Shown here piece by piece: positions 51,630-63,673 of a stretch of DNA of 64,000 nucleotides (the stretch's first letter is position 1; each line of letters starts with the position of its first letter). The notes beneath the pieces are model-generated. The model did not search any database. It had not been told where the DNA came from and was given only the letters and a program-made list of their open reading frames with translations. The stretch spans positions 3,412,701 to 3,476,700 of the forward strand of contig NW_001865039.1 of NCBI RefSeq assembly GCF_000002865.3, read 5' to 3'. The translations under genes and the position numbers were made by a program. This DNA comes from Monosiga brevicollis MX1. Taxonomy: Eukaryota; Opisthokonta; Choanoflagellata; Craspedida; Salpingoecidae.

Positions 51630-52819
51630 ATGGATCTCTTTGAGCAACCAGCGGGGCGCGACTTGACGCCCTGCTTCTCGACACGGGTAGCACCGGAGCA
51701 GCTGCAGCTGCAGGCTGCCAATACAACGCGAATGGCTCTTCAGGATCTTATCGCCACCGTGCGCCGTGACCCAAGCCTGTACCTGCGAACGCAAACCCGT
51801 CGCCAACGAGAGCAGCACGGACCGCTCGGCCAGCTTTGGGGCATGGTCAGCGACTACCTCAGCCCTCCCGAACCCACCATGCAGATTGTAAGTCCACGCT
51901 GCTCTCCTTCGTCAGACGTCTTTAAAGCCCACCCCGTGCGCCCAAGCAGCAGTGAAGCCCGGTGCAGAACCGCATCGACCCGTGCTTGTACGTTCTCATG
52001 GCACGCTGGATTTCCATTCGCCCGGCAGCCGGCCACGCAGCGCCAGCAAGCACAGCTCATCAACGGACTTGTTCAGGAGATGAAGGCGTGCTATGAATAT
52101 GCTTACGGTGCGTTGCTGCATCTTGCTCTCCGTGCCTGCTCGCCCAAGCCACCAAGCTTCGCCAAGAGCCTTGTCTGCGCAGAGTGTGCGCCATGTACCT
52201 CATCTCATGGTCAACCTCGACAGATCAGCCATTCGATCGCCACACCAAGTCTGCCTCCGCCGCAGCTGTTGCCATCACTGCCATGCCCCTACCCGTCATC
52301 TCCGCAACAAAGACAACCGATGATGCTACCAAGGCCACCAATGTTATGCCCTCACCCCACACCACCTCCTCAGCCGTCGCAGTGCCAGCGCCACCCACGC
52401 CTCCGCCCGTCCTTTCACTGACCAAGGAGAACGATGGAGCCACACAGGCACCGACCAATCAACTGCTTGAGGAGCTGCGCGCGAAAGCTGAACAACTTCG
52501 CTGCCGCACTACTCAGCAAGGTGGCGTTCAAGTGCGCATCGTGGACACGGACGCAGACGAGGGTGCGAGGCCGGCCAAGCGAGTCAAACACGACACAGAT
52601 CTGCTCGACTCAATTGCTGCTGCTGGCCAGCGCGTTCATGAAAAGCACTCGGCCGAGTGGGGTGGCATCGGCTTTGTCACCCCGCGCACCAAGCGGCGCG
52701 AGTCCCAGCGCAAAAAGCGCCAAACCCCGGACAACCTGATTCACAAGGCCCTCATGTCCAAATTCTTCAACGCCAACCGCTCCACCTTTGACATTTCCAG
52801 TGCTGATTTTACACCTTGA
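51630..52819 (+). CDS. Uncharacterised protein, probably nuclear
   Basis: Three exons, 51630-51887, 52029-52107 and 52185-52819, keep frame and give 323 residues. I do not recognise the family. The N-terminal third looks globular and helical (residues ALQDLIATVRRDPSLYLRTQ, then LGQLWGMVSDYLSPP, then LINGLVQEMKACYEYAYVCA). It is followed by an Ala/Thr/Pro-rich linker, a helical segment (NQLLEELRAKAEQLRCR), a basic RPAKRVKHD element and a second basic cluster PRTKRRESQRKKRQ that looks like a bipartite nuclear localisation signal. The C-terminus (NLIHKALMSKFFNANRSTFD) is probably another helix. The exon 3 acceptor (CAGAG) was chosen for frame. It could be a chromatin, mediator or centromere-type subunit, but nothing in the sequence proves that. 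Confidence 0.65.
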
Positions 52820-53451
52820 GGCGTGCCACGAAGTCAGAAGCGTCAAGTTCAAAAAAAAAAAACCCCCCCCGACGTTCCCGCCAAGCGAGGACCGCATGCC
52901 CCATGCATGCCGTGTTATGGTGCTTTCGCGCCTGGTATTGAAATAATCGTCTATTGTTGTTGGGTGTTCTTTGGTTTACGTGTAAGGAGGACACAGACTG
53001 TCATAGAAAGTTTTGTAAAGCGAGCATAACCATTGCGCTGATTGCCGGCCGCACACAAGCGGGGCTAGAGGGCGAGTTGTTGATCTGTACGATACAATTG
53101 AACTAAAACAAGAATGGAAAACCATGAGGACGCCACAACATACGCAAAGCGTAACAGTGAGAGACAGTCAGGCACGACTCTGGTGGTGGGAATGAAGAGG
53201 GGTGCGCGACGGCCCAACGAAACAACAGACGGCATTTGACCGCGAGGAGCAAAGCTGATGAGTCGGATTGGTAAGAGGAGAAACAGCAGGAGAAGAGGAG
53301 CAGAACAAAACTTGGTTTCACGGAATTACGATACAAGCAAGCGACACGACCACAGACAGATGGCAGAGACGCCCTCGCCGACTCCTCCATATAAGAGGTG
53401 CCGGACAGCTGAGCAGCCGTGGAGAGGATGGATGACGCAACAGGGACCAGC
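52820..53451. other. Convergent intergenic region
   Basis: 3' flanks of the unknown gene and the HDAC, with a poly-A/poly-C run at 52849-52870. No gene seen. Confidence 0.55.
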
Positions 53452-56400
53452 CTAGTCCGAGCCCGTGGCCATGGGAGCCTCTTTGCTCGAAGCTGTGGCT
53501 GCGGCCTTTTTACCTGCGGCAGCGGTGGAGTCGGTTGGGCCAGTGCGCGCTGTTGCGGCTCCTTCGGTGGTTGAAGTAGTCTTGGGGGTCGACGAGGCAT
53601 ACTCCTTGGGAGGGGACGGCGTCGTATCCATGGATTGGGTGGGCTCGCTCTTGATCGTGGGCGTCGTAGCCTTGTCACCTGCGCCGCTGGCCTCTGGCTT
53701 TTTGCGAAACTCTTTCTTCTGTGCACCCAATCGCCATCGAATGAGGTGGCCAGCGGTTGGGCATGACACCACAGCACGACCAAGACAACTGCAAGTCAGT
53801 AGCAGAGGTCGTGCGCATGCAACATGTATTCATGCATACCTTGAAGCTTTGCTGATCACGGCGACCGCCCTCGTCCTCCGAATCGGACAGGTCCGCATCA
53901 TGGGAGATCTTGCGATCGACGAGCTGTTGTGCGCGGCGATCGTCCGGGTCCACCTGATCTTCGTCCTCTTCGTATGCGCTGAGCGTGTCAACCATCGCTG
54001 TAGGATCATAGAAACATGTGGGGTGTGAGAGAATGTGCGACAAGGTTGATGCAGTGGACCGGTGGCATGCGTTGGCAGCAGAAAGCTGGGCGCCTTACAA
54101 TGCATTTGCACGCTGGGACGACTGGCAGTATGGCGCAGGTTCTCGATAATCTGCTTCACACTGTTCTCAAGATACTCTTCAGAGTTCTGGTTGTCATGGT
54201 TGCTTGGGCTACACAGGGGTTGGAAAGCGTGGCCAAAGAGCGTGAATAACAGAGACCGGCGTGGGTGGAGAAGGTGGAAGTGAATCTTGTTGTATTTGAT
54301 TGTTTATTTGTTTATCTTGGTTTTGCCTGAGATGTGGAGAAGGCAAGCGAAAGTCAGCCTGTGTACCTGATGTGGAGGCGGAAGTCGGGACCAAAGTACT
54401 CAAAGTAATCGTTGAATGGCAGCTCATCCTCAATCGGTGTGTCGAGAGCCACGGATGTCTCGTACGTCTGTGTCACAAAGATGATGCAAGGTGAGGGAAA
54501 GACGAACGTCGAAGAACGCGACCATGACCCATGGTGAAGACGAGCAACTGATGAACTTCGGGTAGGTTCAACACCGGGCCAACGAAAGCGAATTTTGTAC
54601 GAAAATTTTACTCGCAACGACAACCGGGGCAAGTGACTCACCCAGCACCGGGCGACGTTGCGGATCGTGTAGCCACCGCCACCCAGGAGCAGCAGGGGCT
54701 TGTTGAACGACTTGACATACTCCACGCAAGCGGCATGTCCTTTGAGCGATAGGTTGAAGCAACCGAGACGGTCACCAGTCAACGAGTCGGCGCCGCACTA
54801 CCACGGATGAAAGCAAAGCGTGGTCGTAGGCCCGTGAGACAAATCACGGGCACGGACCAAAGGGGAAACAAGCAAAGAGTGCAACCGGCGGTGCAGGTCT
54901 GCGAATTGTATGAGCTGATGGGGCGCCGGGGCGCAGGGGGGCGGGTCGAATGCACACACCTGCAGCACGACGGCACCGGGGTCATACCAGTCCATGACCT
55001 TTTCAATGACTTGACGGAAGATGCGTTGATACGAATCATCGTCAATGTGGTCCTTGAGAGGAAAGTTGACGGCGTAGTGACGGCCGTCCTGGGTGCCAAT
55101 GTCCTTGATATCACCAGTGCCTGGGAAATACTCGCCATACTTGTGGAAGGACACGGTCATGACGCGGTCTGTGCAGTAGAAAGCCTCCTCCACGCCATCA
55201 CCGTGATGGATGTCAATGTCAATGTACAGCACGCGCTCGTGACGCCTATGGAGTGATTGAAATGGCAGGCAAGGGAAATTCTATGAAGCTAGGGCCAGCG
55301 GAGGCGTGTAGCAAAGATGCGTTTGGGGGGAAAGATGACACGCACTTGAGCAGCTCGAGGATGCCCAAGACGATGTCGTTGACGTAGCAAAAGCCAGAGG
55401 CTTCGGATCGCTTGGCATGATGAAGACCGCCAGCCCAGTTGATGCAAATGTCAGATTGCTGACTGTTCAGCTTGGCTGCCCCAGCTGTTGCGAGAGCATT
55501 CATGGCAGCATGGGCCACGCTCAACGTGAATGAGAGGGCGCGCCTGGCTCTGGGCGGGGTATGAGAGGACGACGCAACCGTGGGAGCAGGGGAGCATACC
55601 GAGCGAACCACCAGCGCTAATCTGGCAAAATTCAAAGAGGCCATCAAACACGGGGCAGTCCTCGCCCACGTTGACTGCATTTTCATTCGATAATACCAGA
55701 GAGCAGCCAGTCAAAGTCAAGGGTGAGTTCATCAACATGGACCAGACCAAACTGAAGACGAGGGCGTGAATCGGAGCGGCGTACAGCGAGACATGTTCTT
55801 GGTCTCTTCGTTGGTTGCATCAGGACTGATGGTGCGGAGAAAGTTGATGTAGTCGTCCGAGTGGAAGCGCGTCATGTCTTCCATCGAGGCCTTGTGTGGG
55901 CGCTGCGCCACAGAATCATCAGGAAAGTCATCAGATTCAAAGATTCAAAAAAAAAAAAAAAAAAAACTTGGAATGGAGTTAGGGGGGGGGGGGAAAGGAA
56001 TGTGGCTTGTAAAGGCATACTCGAGACGCCCACGTACGTAAATTTCCATCTTCTTGTAGAGGCCATAGTTGAGAAGCAGATTGTGGGTCATGCGAATGCG
56101 GTGGGGCTTCATGGGATGGCTGGCCATGGTCCAGACGAACGGAGGTGTGAGAATGTAATAGAACGGGTGGGGCGACCAGGGAACCAGTGGCGCGAATCAA
56201 GAGAAACAGGAGAGGGGTGTGATGGTCCAGAGGGGTGCAAGGACATGACAGCATACCCAGGCCCGTAGTAGTAATTGCCGACGTCGCCTGTTGACCAAGG
56301 GCGCGAGGGGTAGCAGGCAGGCTCAGTGTGAGGCAGGCATCATGGACAACGGCGACAGGGTTTGCTTGAGCGGCGAGGGCCTTGCAAACAAACAAACAAA

Positions 56401-56457
56401 GACACAGCCCTGCGACGTACCATCGTAGTAGTACGAGACGTGCTTCTTGCTCGCCAT
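53452..56457 (-). CDS. HDAC1: Class I histone deacetylase (HDAC1/2-like)
   Basis: Twelve exons: 56457-56421, 56287-56257, 56119-56038, 55902-55785, 55674-55600, 55547-55346, 55245-54960, 54797-54642, 54467-54367, 54208-54099, 53997-53840, 53718-53452; 540 residues (human HDAC1 482). The start [20 protein letters not shown] matches class I enzymes. Catalytic motifs are complete: [20 protein letters not shown] with the active-site His pair, [15 protein letters not shown] with zinc ligands, [16 protein letters not shown], and [17 protein letters not shown] with the transition-state Tyr. The tail has an acidic [15 protein letters not shown] segment like the CK2-phosphorylated tail of HDAC1/2, then a long Ala/Thr/Ser/Lys-rich extension ending at 53452. 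It deacetylates histone lysines in corepressor complexes. Assignment to HDAC1/2 rather than HDAC3 rests on the acidic tail. Confidence 0.95.
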
Positions 56458-57126
56458 GGTGCTGGTCAGGAGACGAAACGGGTCTTGGTGGCTGTGTGGG
56501 TGGACAAGGCAAGGTCATGGACAACAACAAGCAAGAGACGAGACCCGATCGTGAGCTATCACGCCGTCAACAGCGACCCAAAAACAAGCCCAGCCAGTCC
56601 ACAGAAAGAGGTGGGGCAAGCGTGGGGCAAATGAGAAGAAACGGGGAGGGAACAAAGAGCAAAGAGACAGAAGCCAAGCGACGAGCTGTGGTGAAGTGTG
56701 TCGATGGACAGAGCGAGCAGAGAGAGTCAAGCGCCTGGTCTGAGGTTATGAGCACCAAACAGCCAAACAGTTGATGGTAATCAAACCCCTTGCGAACGCT
56801 CCCATCCTCGCTCAGTTCATGTGTGTGCACGCGTGTCTGTCTGTCTGTCTGTCTCTGTGTGACCGTGCCATCCTGACAGTGCTTGCGCCGGTGCCGGTAA
56901 TGGTGAAGCTGGCTGTGAATGTGAATGTCCCTGCACCAGAATGTCTGCGTCTATACATCTGTGCCTTGGTGCATCTGCCCCTGTGCCCCCCATGTATGTC
57001 TGTGCTTTGGGCAGCAACGCGCATCTCATCAACCTGCCAGCTCACTGACGAGGCAACGGTCCCGTCGCCAATGCATCACTCAACAGCCCAGTAGAACAAG
57101 TCATGCCCAACCAGCACAGACAGACA

Positions 57127-57220
57127 ACAGCCCCAGCCCAAGCCCCAGCCCAAGACCATGACCAAGCCCAAGACCAAGCCCCAGACCAAGACCAAGAGCA
57201 AGACCAAGCCCAAGAGCATC
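57127..57220 (+). repeat. CCCAAG/CCAGAC hexamer-based minisatellite
   Basis: Imperfect tandem copies of AGCCCCAGCCCA and CAAGACCAAGCC, with gradual change from CCCAAG to ACCAAG units. It lies in non-coding DNA upstream of both neighbouring genes. Confidence 0.8.
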
Positions 57221-57321
57221 GGGTCCGATACATACCCCGCTCGTCACGTCACACACACACACAACTCGATCCAAGAACGCAAATGGCAGTCAAGCTGAAC
57301 GTGTGTGTGTATAACTGCCAG

Positions 57322-57520
<199 letters not shown>

Positions 57521-58615
57521 GCTGTTTTGTCATGCATTCTCACAGCCAATGACTTCTCTGGCTCTGAGCGCCAGATGGCTCACCTTCTCTAGATCATCAA
57601 CGTTGCTCTCAACATTCTCTGAGTTTCAGTTGTGATCACGCAGCAAAGTTGGCTGGCTTGACATACTTCCTCTGACTCCTAAGCCAAACCTTGACGTTGC
57701 TCTGAATGCGCACTAGCTGCTGGCATACTCTCTGCACACCTAACCCGTCTGCTACCAATTGTCAAGCTGCCCGGTCCCGCGCTGGCATGCGAATTGCTAC
57801 CAGCTGTAACTCGTGCTCGAGAGAGAGACTAGTTAGAGGTGTGAGAGAGAGAGAGAGAGGGGTCAAAAGAGACAGAGACATACCTGCTGTGCCGCTTCGA
57901 CGAGCCCCAAGCACACAGCGAAGTTCTCAGTGCTCTTGTTCTGGCTTGACAGGGGACCGCGGTGAAGCATCTGCCGCTGGCTTGAAGCGGTCGAGATCGA
58001 CGGCCATCGCGTTTGGTCCGATGGATGTTGTTGTCAACCACTGTTATGAACAGCGTGTCTGAGTTTTGGACGTCAACCCATAAAACCCCATACCCAACCC
58101 CATCAAATAGGACAGACCCTCTTTGGGAATTCCCTCGACCTCTCTCTGAGTGTGGGTGTCACTTGTCTCTCCCTCTCTCAAACTTTGTGTTATTCACCTT
58201 GACTCTCTCAGCCTCTGCTTTGCTCGCTTTTATTCTCTCAAAAGCGTGCGCCACTCGCTTGCAATCTCTCAATTATGCTGCTCGCTCCCTCAACTCTCTG
58301 CCATTTCTTCCCCGTCCCTCTCTATCTCTACCTCCACCATGAACCTATCTCGTTCCTCTGTACCTTGTATCCAAAGCGTCCCTGCGCTTCCTGCTGTGGC
58401 CGATCCCGCTGCTTGAACCCGTTGGTCCCCAACAGCCACAACAGCCGCAGGCGCCATGAACTCCACACACACACACACTTGACGGCTCAATGCGGTTTGA
58501 TGACCCAGGGCCGGAAGGAAGGAGGGGCGCTCACTGATAGGGGAAGGCTGAAGGGGCATTTTTCTTCTTCTTCTTCTTCTCTCACGCCCTGACACAGCAG
58601 AGCCGCGGCCCTGCT

Positions 58616-58622
58616 CTCTCTC

Positions 58623-58654
<32 letters not shown>

Positions 58655-58661
58655 CCTCCCT
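58616..58661 (+). repeat. (CT)n tract upstream of cupin gene
   Basis: CT run with single GCT and CCT interruptions, ending about 45 bp before the start codon at 58706. Confidence 0.9.
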
Positions 58662-58705
58662 CGCTCAGCTCCTCCTTTTTCTCGCCGTGAGTCGGGCCCG
58701 CCAGC

Positions 58706-60154
58706 ATGGCGCTGTCGTGGATCGGCAGCCGCTTGTCATGCTGCGTGCTGGCGCTTGTGGTACTGGTACTGGCTAGCTGGGCACCAGCGACGGCCAGTGG
58801 GGATATGCCACCATTGCCGGGCGCGTCTTTTCGAGAACATTATCCCCGACCGGACTGCCAATCTCGAAAACTCTGCCTGCTCGCCGCCGAGCCTGTTAGC
58901 AACATTGCCCTCACGCTTCGCGGTCAAGGCCTTGTCGTGGCCACCATCGCAGCAGATGCCCTGGCCCGCGCGTCTGGCTACACCTTCTTCCTGCGCACGG
59001 ATAACTCGGAGACCGTCTACACGATTGACATTGCTGCCGCTGAAACGGGGACCATCACCATCCGCGATGCCAGCGACGCCGTTCTCAACACGACCAGTTT
59101 GATCGAGCTCCACGAGCGTCACCCTTGGATTCCCACAGATCTCGTCAACTTTCCCATGACCCAGCTTCAGCTCTGGATCTCCATCGACAAGAAGAACGGC
59201 TACGTTCGCGTCGGGTTTGGCTACCCACTCCTCGTCAACGAAATGATTACCATCGGCCCCATCCCCAAGTGCTTGGAGAGCAGCGATGCCAATGCCTGCG
59301 CCATTGGCACCGTCACCGAAGTCGACTGCTCTCTCGCCGCCGTGGCCTACTCAGTCACCCGCTTCCCCGTCGTGGCCCCAATCCCCCCGCTGCTCGTCGA
59401 TCGCCACCGTGTGACCCTCGAGGTGCTCGAGGACCGCTCCGCACTGGTGCCCGCCGTCTTGCCCTTGGAACTGCAGTCCCTCTATGATCAGGTGGCCGGG
59501 GAACAAATTCTTCTCAGCGAGTCGGACGCCGCCGCCATCGACCTTTGCATCAAGACCGAAGGCTGCGTCCTCTACGAGAAGCTGCAGGAGAAAATCAATG
59601 CCGGAGAGATGAGCGACGATCCCCACATGGCCTACATCCGTGTCACCATTGGCCCAGACCTCGGCAACTCACCGGGCAGCCCCTTTGTCATGGAGATTTG
59701 GCCACCCAAGATGTACAGTCCGATCCACGACCACGCCAACGCCGTGGCCGTCATCAAGTGCCTCTCCGGCACCATCACCTCGCGCTGGTACAACCCCCTG
59801 GCCGAACAACACAACGGCGAGCCCGTGCCCTTTGCCGAGGGCCGCGTCGCAAAAGGTCAGATCACCTACCTCACCCCGGCCTTCTTCCAAACCCACAAGC
59901 TCGCCAACGAGGAAGACGTCACTTGCGTCACCATCCAATCCTACTACTACCTGCACGACGACTACGTGCACAATGAGACCTTCCACTTTACGCTGCCCAC
60001 CCCAGACGACAACCTGCACGTCTTCAAGCCAGGCTCAGACTTTGAATACTCGGAACTTATTCAGGCGGTCCGCCAGTTTGCCAGCACTGCTGGTGCCAAT
60101 CAAGTCCCGCCCGTGGACACCCTTGTCGGGGGTAAGAAGAAGGAAGAGCTCTAA
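58706..60154 (+). CDS. Secretory cupin protein, cysteine-dioxygenase-like, with possible ER retrieval tail
   Basis: A single uninterrupted 482-codon exon, unusual among its intron-rich neighbours. A clear signal peptide (LSCCVLALVVLVLASWAPAT) directs it to the ER. The N-terminal half contains a beta-rich segment (TIAADALARASGYTFFLRTD, later LQLWISIDKKNGYVRVGFG) resembling the farnesoic-acid O-methyltransferase-type (Methyltransf_FA) domain. The C-terminal half has a cupin motif with H-x-H at about residues 340-342 (YSPIHDHANAVAVIKCLSG) and a third His near 397 (FFQTHKLAN), the metal-ligand pattern of cysteine or thiol dioxygenases. The last residues KKKEEL resemble a KDEL-type retrieval signal (KEEL). 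Together this suggests an ER-luminal iron dioxygenase with unknown substrate. The domain calls are pattern-based; the retrieval signal is inference. Confidence 0.8.
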   Translation: MALSWIGSRLSCCVLALVVLVLASWAPATASGDMPPLPGASFREHYPRPDCQSRKLCLLAAEPVSNIALTLRGQGLVVATIAADALARASGYTFFLRTDNSETVYTIDIAAAETGTITIRDASDAVLNTTSLIELHERHPWIPTDLVNFPMTQLQLWISIDKKNGYVRVGFGYPLLVNEMITIGPIPKCLESSDANACAIGTVTEVDCSLAAVAYSVTRFPVVAPIPPLLVDRHRVTLEVLEDRSALVPAVLPLELQSLYDQVAGEQILLSESDAAAIDLCIKTEGCVLYEKLQEKINAGEMSDDPHMAYIRVTIGPDLGNSPGSPFVMEIWPPKMYSPIHDHANAVAVIKCLSGTITSRWYNPLAEQHNGEPVPFAEGRVAKGQITYLTPAFFQTHKLANEEDVTCVTIQSYYYLHDDYVHNETFHFTLPTPDDNLHVFKPGSDFEYSELIQAVRQFASTAGANQVPPVDTLVGGKKKEEL

Positions 60155-60621
<467 letters not shown>

Positions 60622-63145
60622 ATGGCCAACGTGGAGGATGGCAGTGGCTCGGCGGCGCCCGGGGGGCATGAGGATCTGTTTCCGCTGCCAGAGGGCAAGT
60701 CCCGTGAATATGTAGATACGGATGGCGTTACCATGGAGTGGGACGGCGACAAGGGTGCCTATTTTCCAAAGGTTGGTGGCGGCCCAGAAACGTGCTGGAC
60801 ACTGGCCACTGCCCCCCGCGCCTTGTCCCGACAAACCTTTCACGGGAGCTCCCGCAGGTCGACGCAGCCGTCGTCTCCAACTACCAGGCCCAGTATCCCA
60901 CAACCAATGCAGGTACGGTTGCATGTACTGGTCCTGTACCCCGAGCTTGCGTCCGCAACTCTGCACATGGGCAGCCCGGCCCGGCCATGCTGACATTGCC
61001 GCGTCTCTTCTTGGCTGATCGTCCAGCATCGAAATGGCAAGTGCATGCCATGCCCGACGGCCGCCCGTACTATTTTAACACGGAAACCCAGACCTCTGTC
61101 TGGGTCATGCCCCCAGAACTGGTCGAGGCCGCTCAGGTACAGTGGTATTGGTGGTCTGCCACAACCCCTGCCGACGAGGACGGCTCACGTCGACTCGATC
61201 CCGGTGCTCAGAAACCAGAGGCCTTTACCGCCATGAAAGACGAGCGTGGCAACGCATACTATTTCAATAAAATTACTCGGCAAAGTCAGTGGGAGCGCCC
61301 AGCTGGTTTTCAGGAGGCCACTGCCGCTGCTGTGGCTCAGCAAGAGGAGAAGCGCACGGCCGTTGTCGAGCGACGCAAGCAACGCAAGCAAAGCAAGGAA
61401 GAAGCGGCTCGAGCCAAAGTCCAGGTTGATGGGAATCAAGTTAAACTCAAGGACACCGTCAACTGTCATGTTTACGTCACGGGGCTCCCCTTGGTAGGTG
61501 CTCCCAGCACCGTGCCGCTGGGTGTCCGCGCTTGTTCTCACGTATGCTGCCATGCCCGTGTGAAGGACATTACGCTTGAAGAGTTTACAGCCTTCATGCG
61601 CAAGGCCGGAATCATTAACGAGGACGCCCACGGTGCGTGCACGCTTCCCACATACCACCACGGACTGCGACGTGTTGCCAGGCGGCCCACCGCCCTGCAA
61701 GTGCCGTGTGTTCCTTTTTTGTTGCTTGTTTTTTTTTTCCCTTCTTTCTGGTTCAACGTTCTCCTTCTTCTGTTTGCTGAACTTTTATCCCGGACAGGCG
61801 AGCCCAAGATTAAGCTGTATACCGATGAGCACGGTGAGCCCAAAGGTGATGGCAAGTGCACCTATCTTCGAGTCGAGAGTGTGGAGCTAGCCTTGCAGTT
61901 GCTCGACGAGACGGAGATTCGTCCGGGCTTCAAGGTCAAAATTCAACGGGTGTGTATATTGCCACCACCTCATTGTCGTGACGGAAGCTGACTGTCTACT
62001 CCTGCGGCACTATCGTGTCTGTCTGTCTCTCTTTCTCTCTCTGTGTCGCGCTTCCTGTACTTATTGTTGTTCAACCCTGTCACATCTCGTGCTTGTGTTC
62101 GTCTTGCCCTTTGCGCAGGCGGTGTTTCAACTCCGTGAGGGCATGACACTCGGCAAGAAGAATGACGAGGACGAGGTTGAGGAAGGGTCGTTGGAGCCCG
62201 CCAAGAAGAAAGCCAAGAAGAAATCGTTGGGCCAAAAGTACGCACGTGTCGCAGCTGTTCACGTCTCGTCTCTGCTTGGCGACACCGACTCCACTGACTT
62301 GGGAGAGCAGGACATCTGTGCCTCCTTTCTCACGCTGTACGCTGTCACGGCTCCCGTGCTCAGGAAACTGCACTGGCATGAAACAGACACCAAACGGAAA
62401 CGTGCTGTCGGTGTGCTCGTGCTCAAGCACATGTTCACGCTTGAAGAAATGAAGGAGGATGCGTCATACATTTTTGAACTCAAAGAGTATGTCGTGGGCT
62501 CGCCGCTCCCCACGGTCCGCACGCTGGCTCCCTCCAATAGCACCCACTCACTGGCGCTTGTTGACTGCGGGCGTGTAGGCAGATCAAGACCGAGTGCAGC
62601 AAGTTTGGGCCTGTCAAAAAAGTGGATGTCTTTGATGTTCGTGCTCAAAACCTGTGAATTGTTTTGGGGGGGTTGCATTCTCGTAGCACCGTCGTGCTCA
62701 TGCGCCGGTGTGGTATGCAGAACAATCCGGACGGCGTGGTCATGGTGCGCTATTTCACGGACGAGCCCCTGGGCCCAGCGATTGCCACCTTGAACGGGCG
62801 CTTTTTTGCGGGCCAGAAAGTGGTAGCTGAGGAATGGGATGGCAAAACCAAGTACAAGGTCGAAGAATCCGAGGAGGTATGCCCTGTTCCTGTGTGCTTG
62901 ACTGGCTGTTGGTTTTATTCGATTGTGGGCGTTTATACGCACGCTTGTTGGTGCTTGTGCATGGTTGTTTCTGGCTTTTTTCGACGTCGCCTCGGATCCG
63001 TGTGTGTGTGGATGGTGTTCTAATCCTTTTGGCTCTGCAGGAAAAAGAGGCGCGCATCAAGCAGTGGGACGAATACCTCCGCTCACAAGAGCTCGAAGAA
63101 GCCGCAGAAAGAAAAGCCCGAGCTGCGGCAGATGCCTCGACTTAG
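60622..63145 (+). CDS. HTATSF1: TAT-SF1/Cus2-like U2 snRNP splicing factor with two WW domains
   Basis: Eleven exons: 60622-60771, 60858-60912, 61027-61136, 61212-61493, 61566-61632, 61798-61949, 62119-62237, 62364-62486, 62579-62636, 62721-62876, 63041-63145; 458 residues. The N-terminus keeps the TAT-SF1 element MEWDGDKGAYFPK followed by YQAQYPTTNA. Two WW domains follow, WQVHAMPDGRPYYFN...VWVMPP and FTAMKDERGNAYYFN...QWERP, each with both signature Trp. RRM1 (about 188-275) has NCHVYVTGLPL, KGDGKCTYLRVESVELALQL and LLDETEI. A Lys-rich linker leads to a U2AF-homology motif domain ending NGRFFAGQKVVAEEWDGKTK, matching the RWFGG-type motif that binds SF3B1 ULM peptides. The role is loading or proofreading of the U2 snRNP branch-site complex. 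The WW pair is absent from the human protein as I know it. Confidence 0.9.
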
Positions 63146-63436
63146 GAGGTGTTCCTACAATAGTCCTCTGCTACCAGAGAGTGGATGGTATAGATCACGC
63201 TGTGCGTTGGAACTCGGTCCTGTCTGCGGCTTGCATGCGCCTACTTTTGTCCAGGCGTTTGGGTCGTGCTGGTGGCAGTTTGGGAACCCCCTCTGTCAGG
63301 CTCCAGCACGTCTGGAGGCCGTCTTTGGGTTGCGAGGAAGCGCGTAGGTTTGAGGAAGCGTTTTGAGAGAGGTTTGAGAGACGTCCGTCGGAGCGGAGCG
63401 AAAGCTTTGGTGGTGTCTTGAGGTCAATTGAACCAG

Positions 63437-63523
63437 CTGCGGTCGGCAAGCATTCACAGTGACCAGACCAGGTGCACCGTTAGAATAGCTGTAGAGTCGC
63501 TCAATCCCGAGGATAGGGAAAGT
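63437..63523 (+). repeat. 87-bp direct repeat, copy 1
   Basis: Begins CTGCGGTCGGCAAGC and ends GGATAGGGAAAGT. It appears identical to copy 2, which starts 150 bp later, with 63 bp of different sequence between. Confidence 0.95.
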
Positions 63524-63586
63524 CACAAGAGAGCAGAGCACACAGGAGAGCAAGGGGAAGACAGAATGGCAGAGGGCTTGACGTAC

Positions 63587-63673
63587 CTGCGGTCGGCAAG
63601 CATTCACAGTGACCAGACCAGGTGCACCGTTAGAATAGCTGTAGAGTCGCTCAATCCCGAGGATAGGGAAAGT
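63587..63673 (+). repeat. 87-bp direct repeat, copy 2
   Basis: Same 87 bases as copy 1. Flanks on both sides differ, apart from a few bases, so the duplication boundary is sharp. Confidence 0.95.

Noticed and set aside
54807-55256. 149-codon plus-strand open frame
   Set aside because: Antisense to HDAC exon 7, whose catalytic motifs settle the coding strand.
63437-63673. CRISPR-like array
   Set aside because: Only two copies of an 87-bp unit in an evidently eukaryotic genome; the spacing and repeat length do not fit CRISPR.
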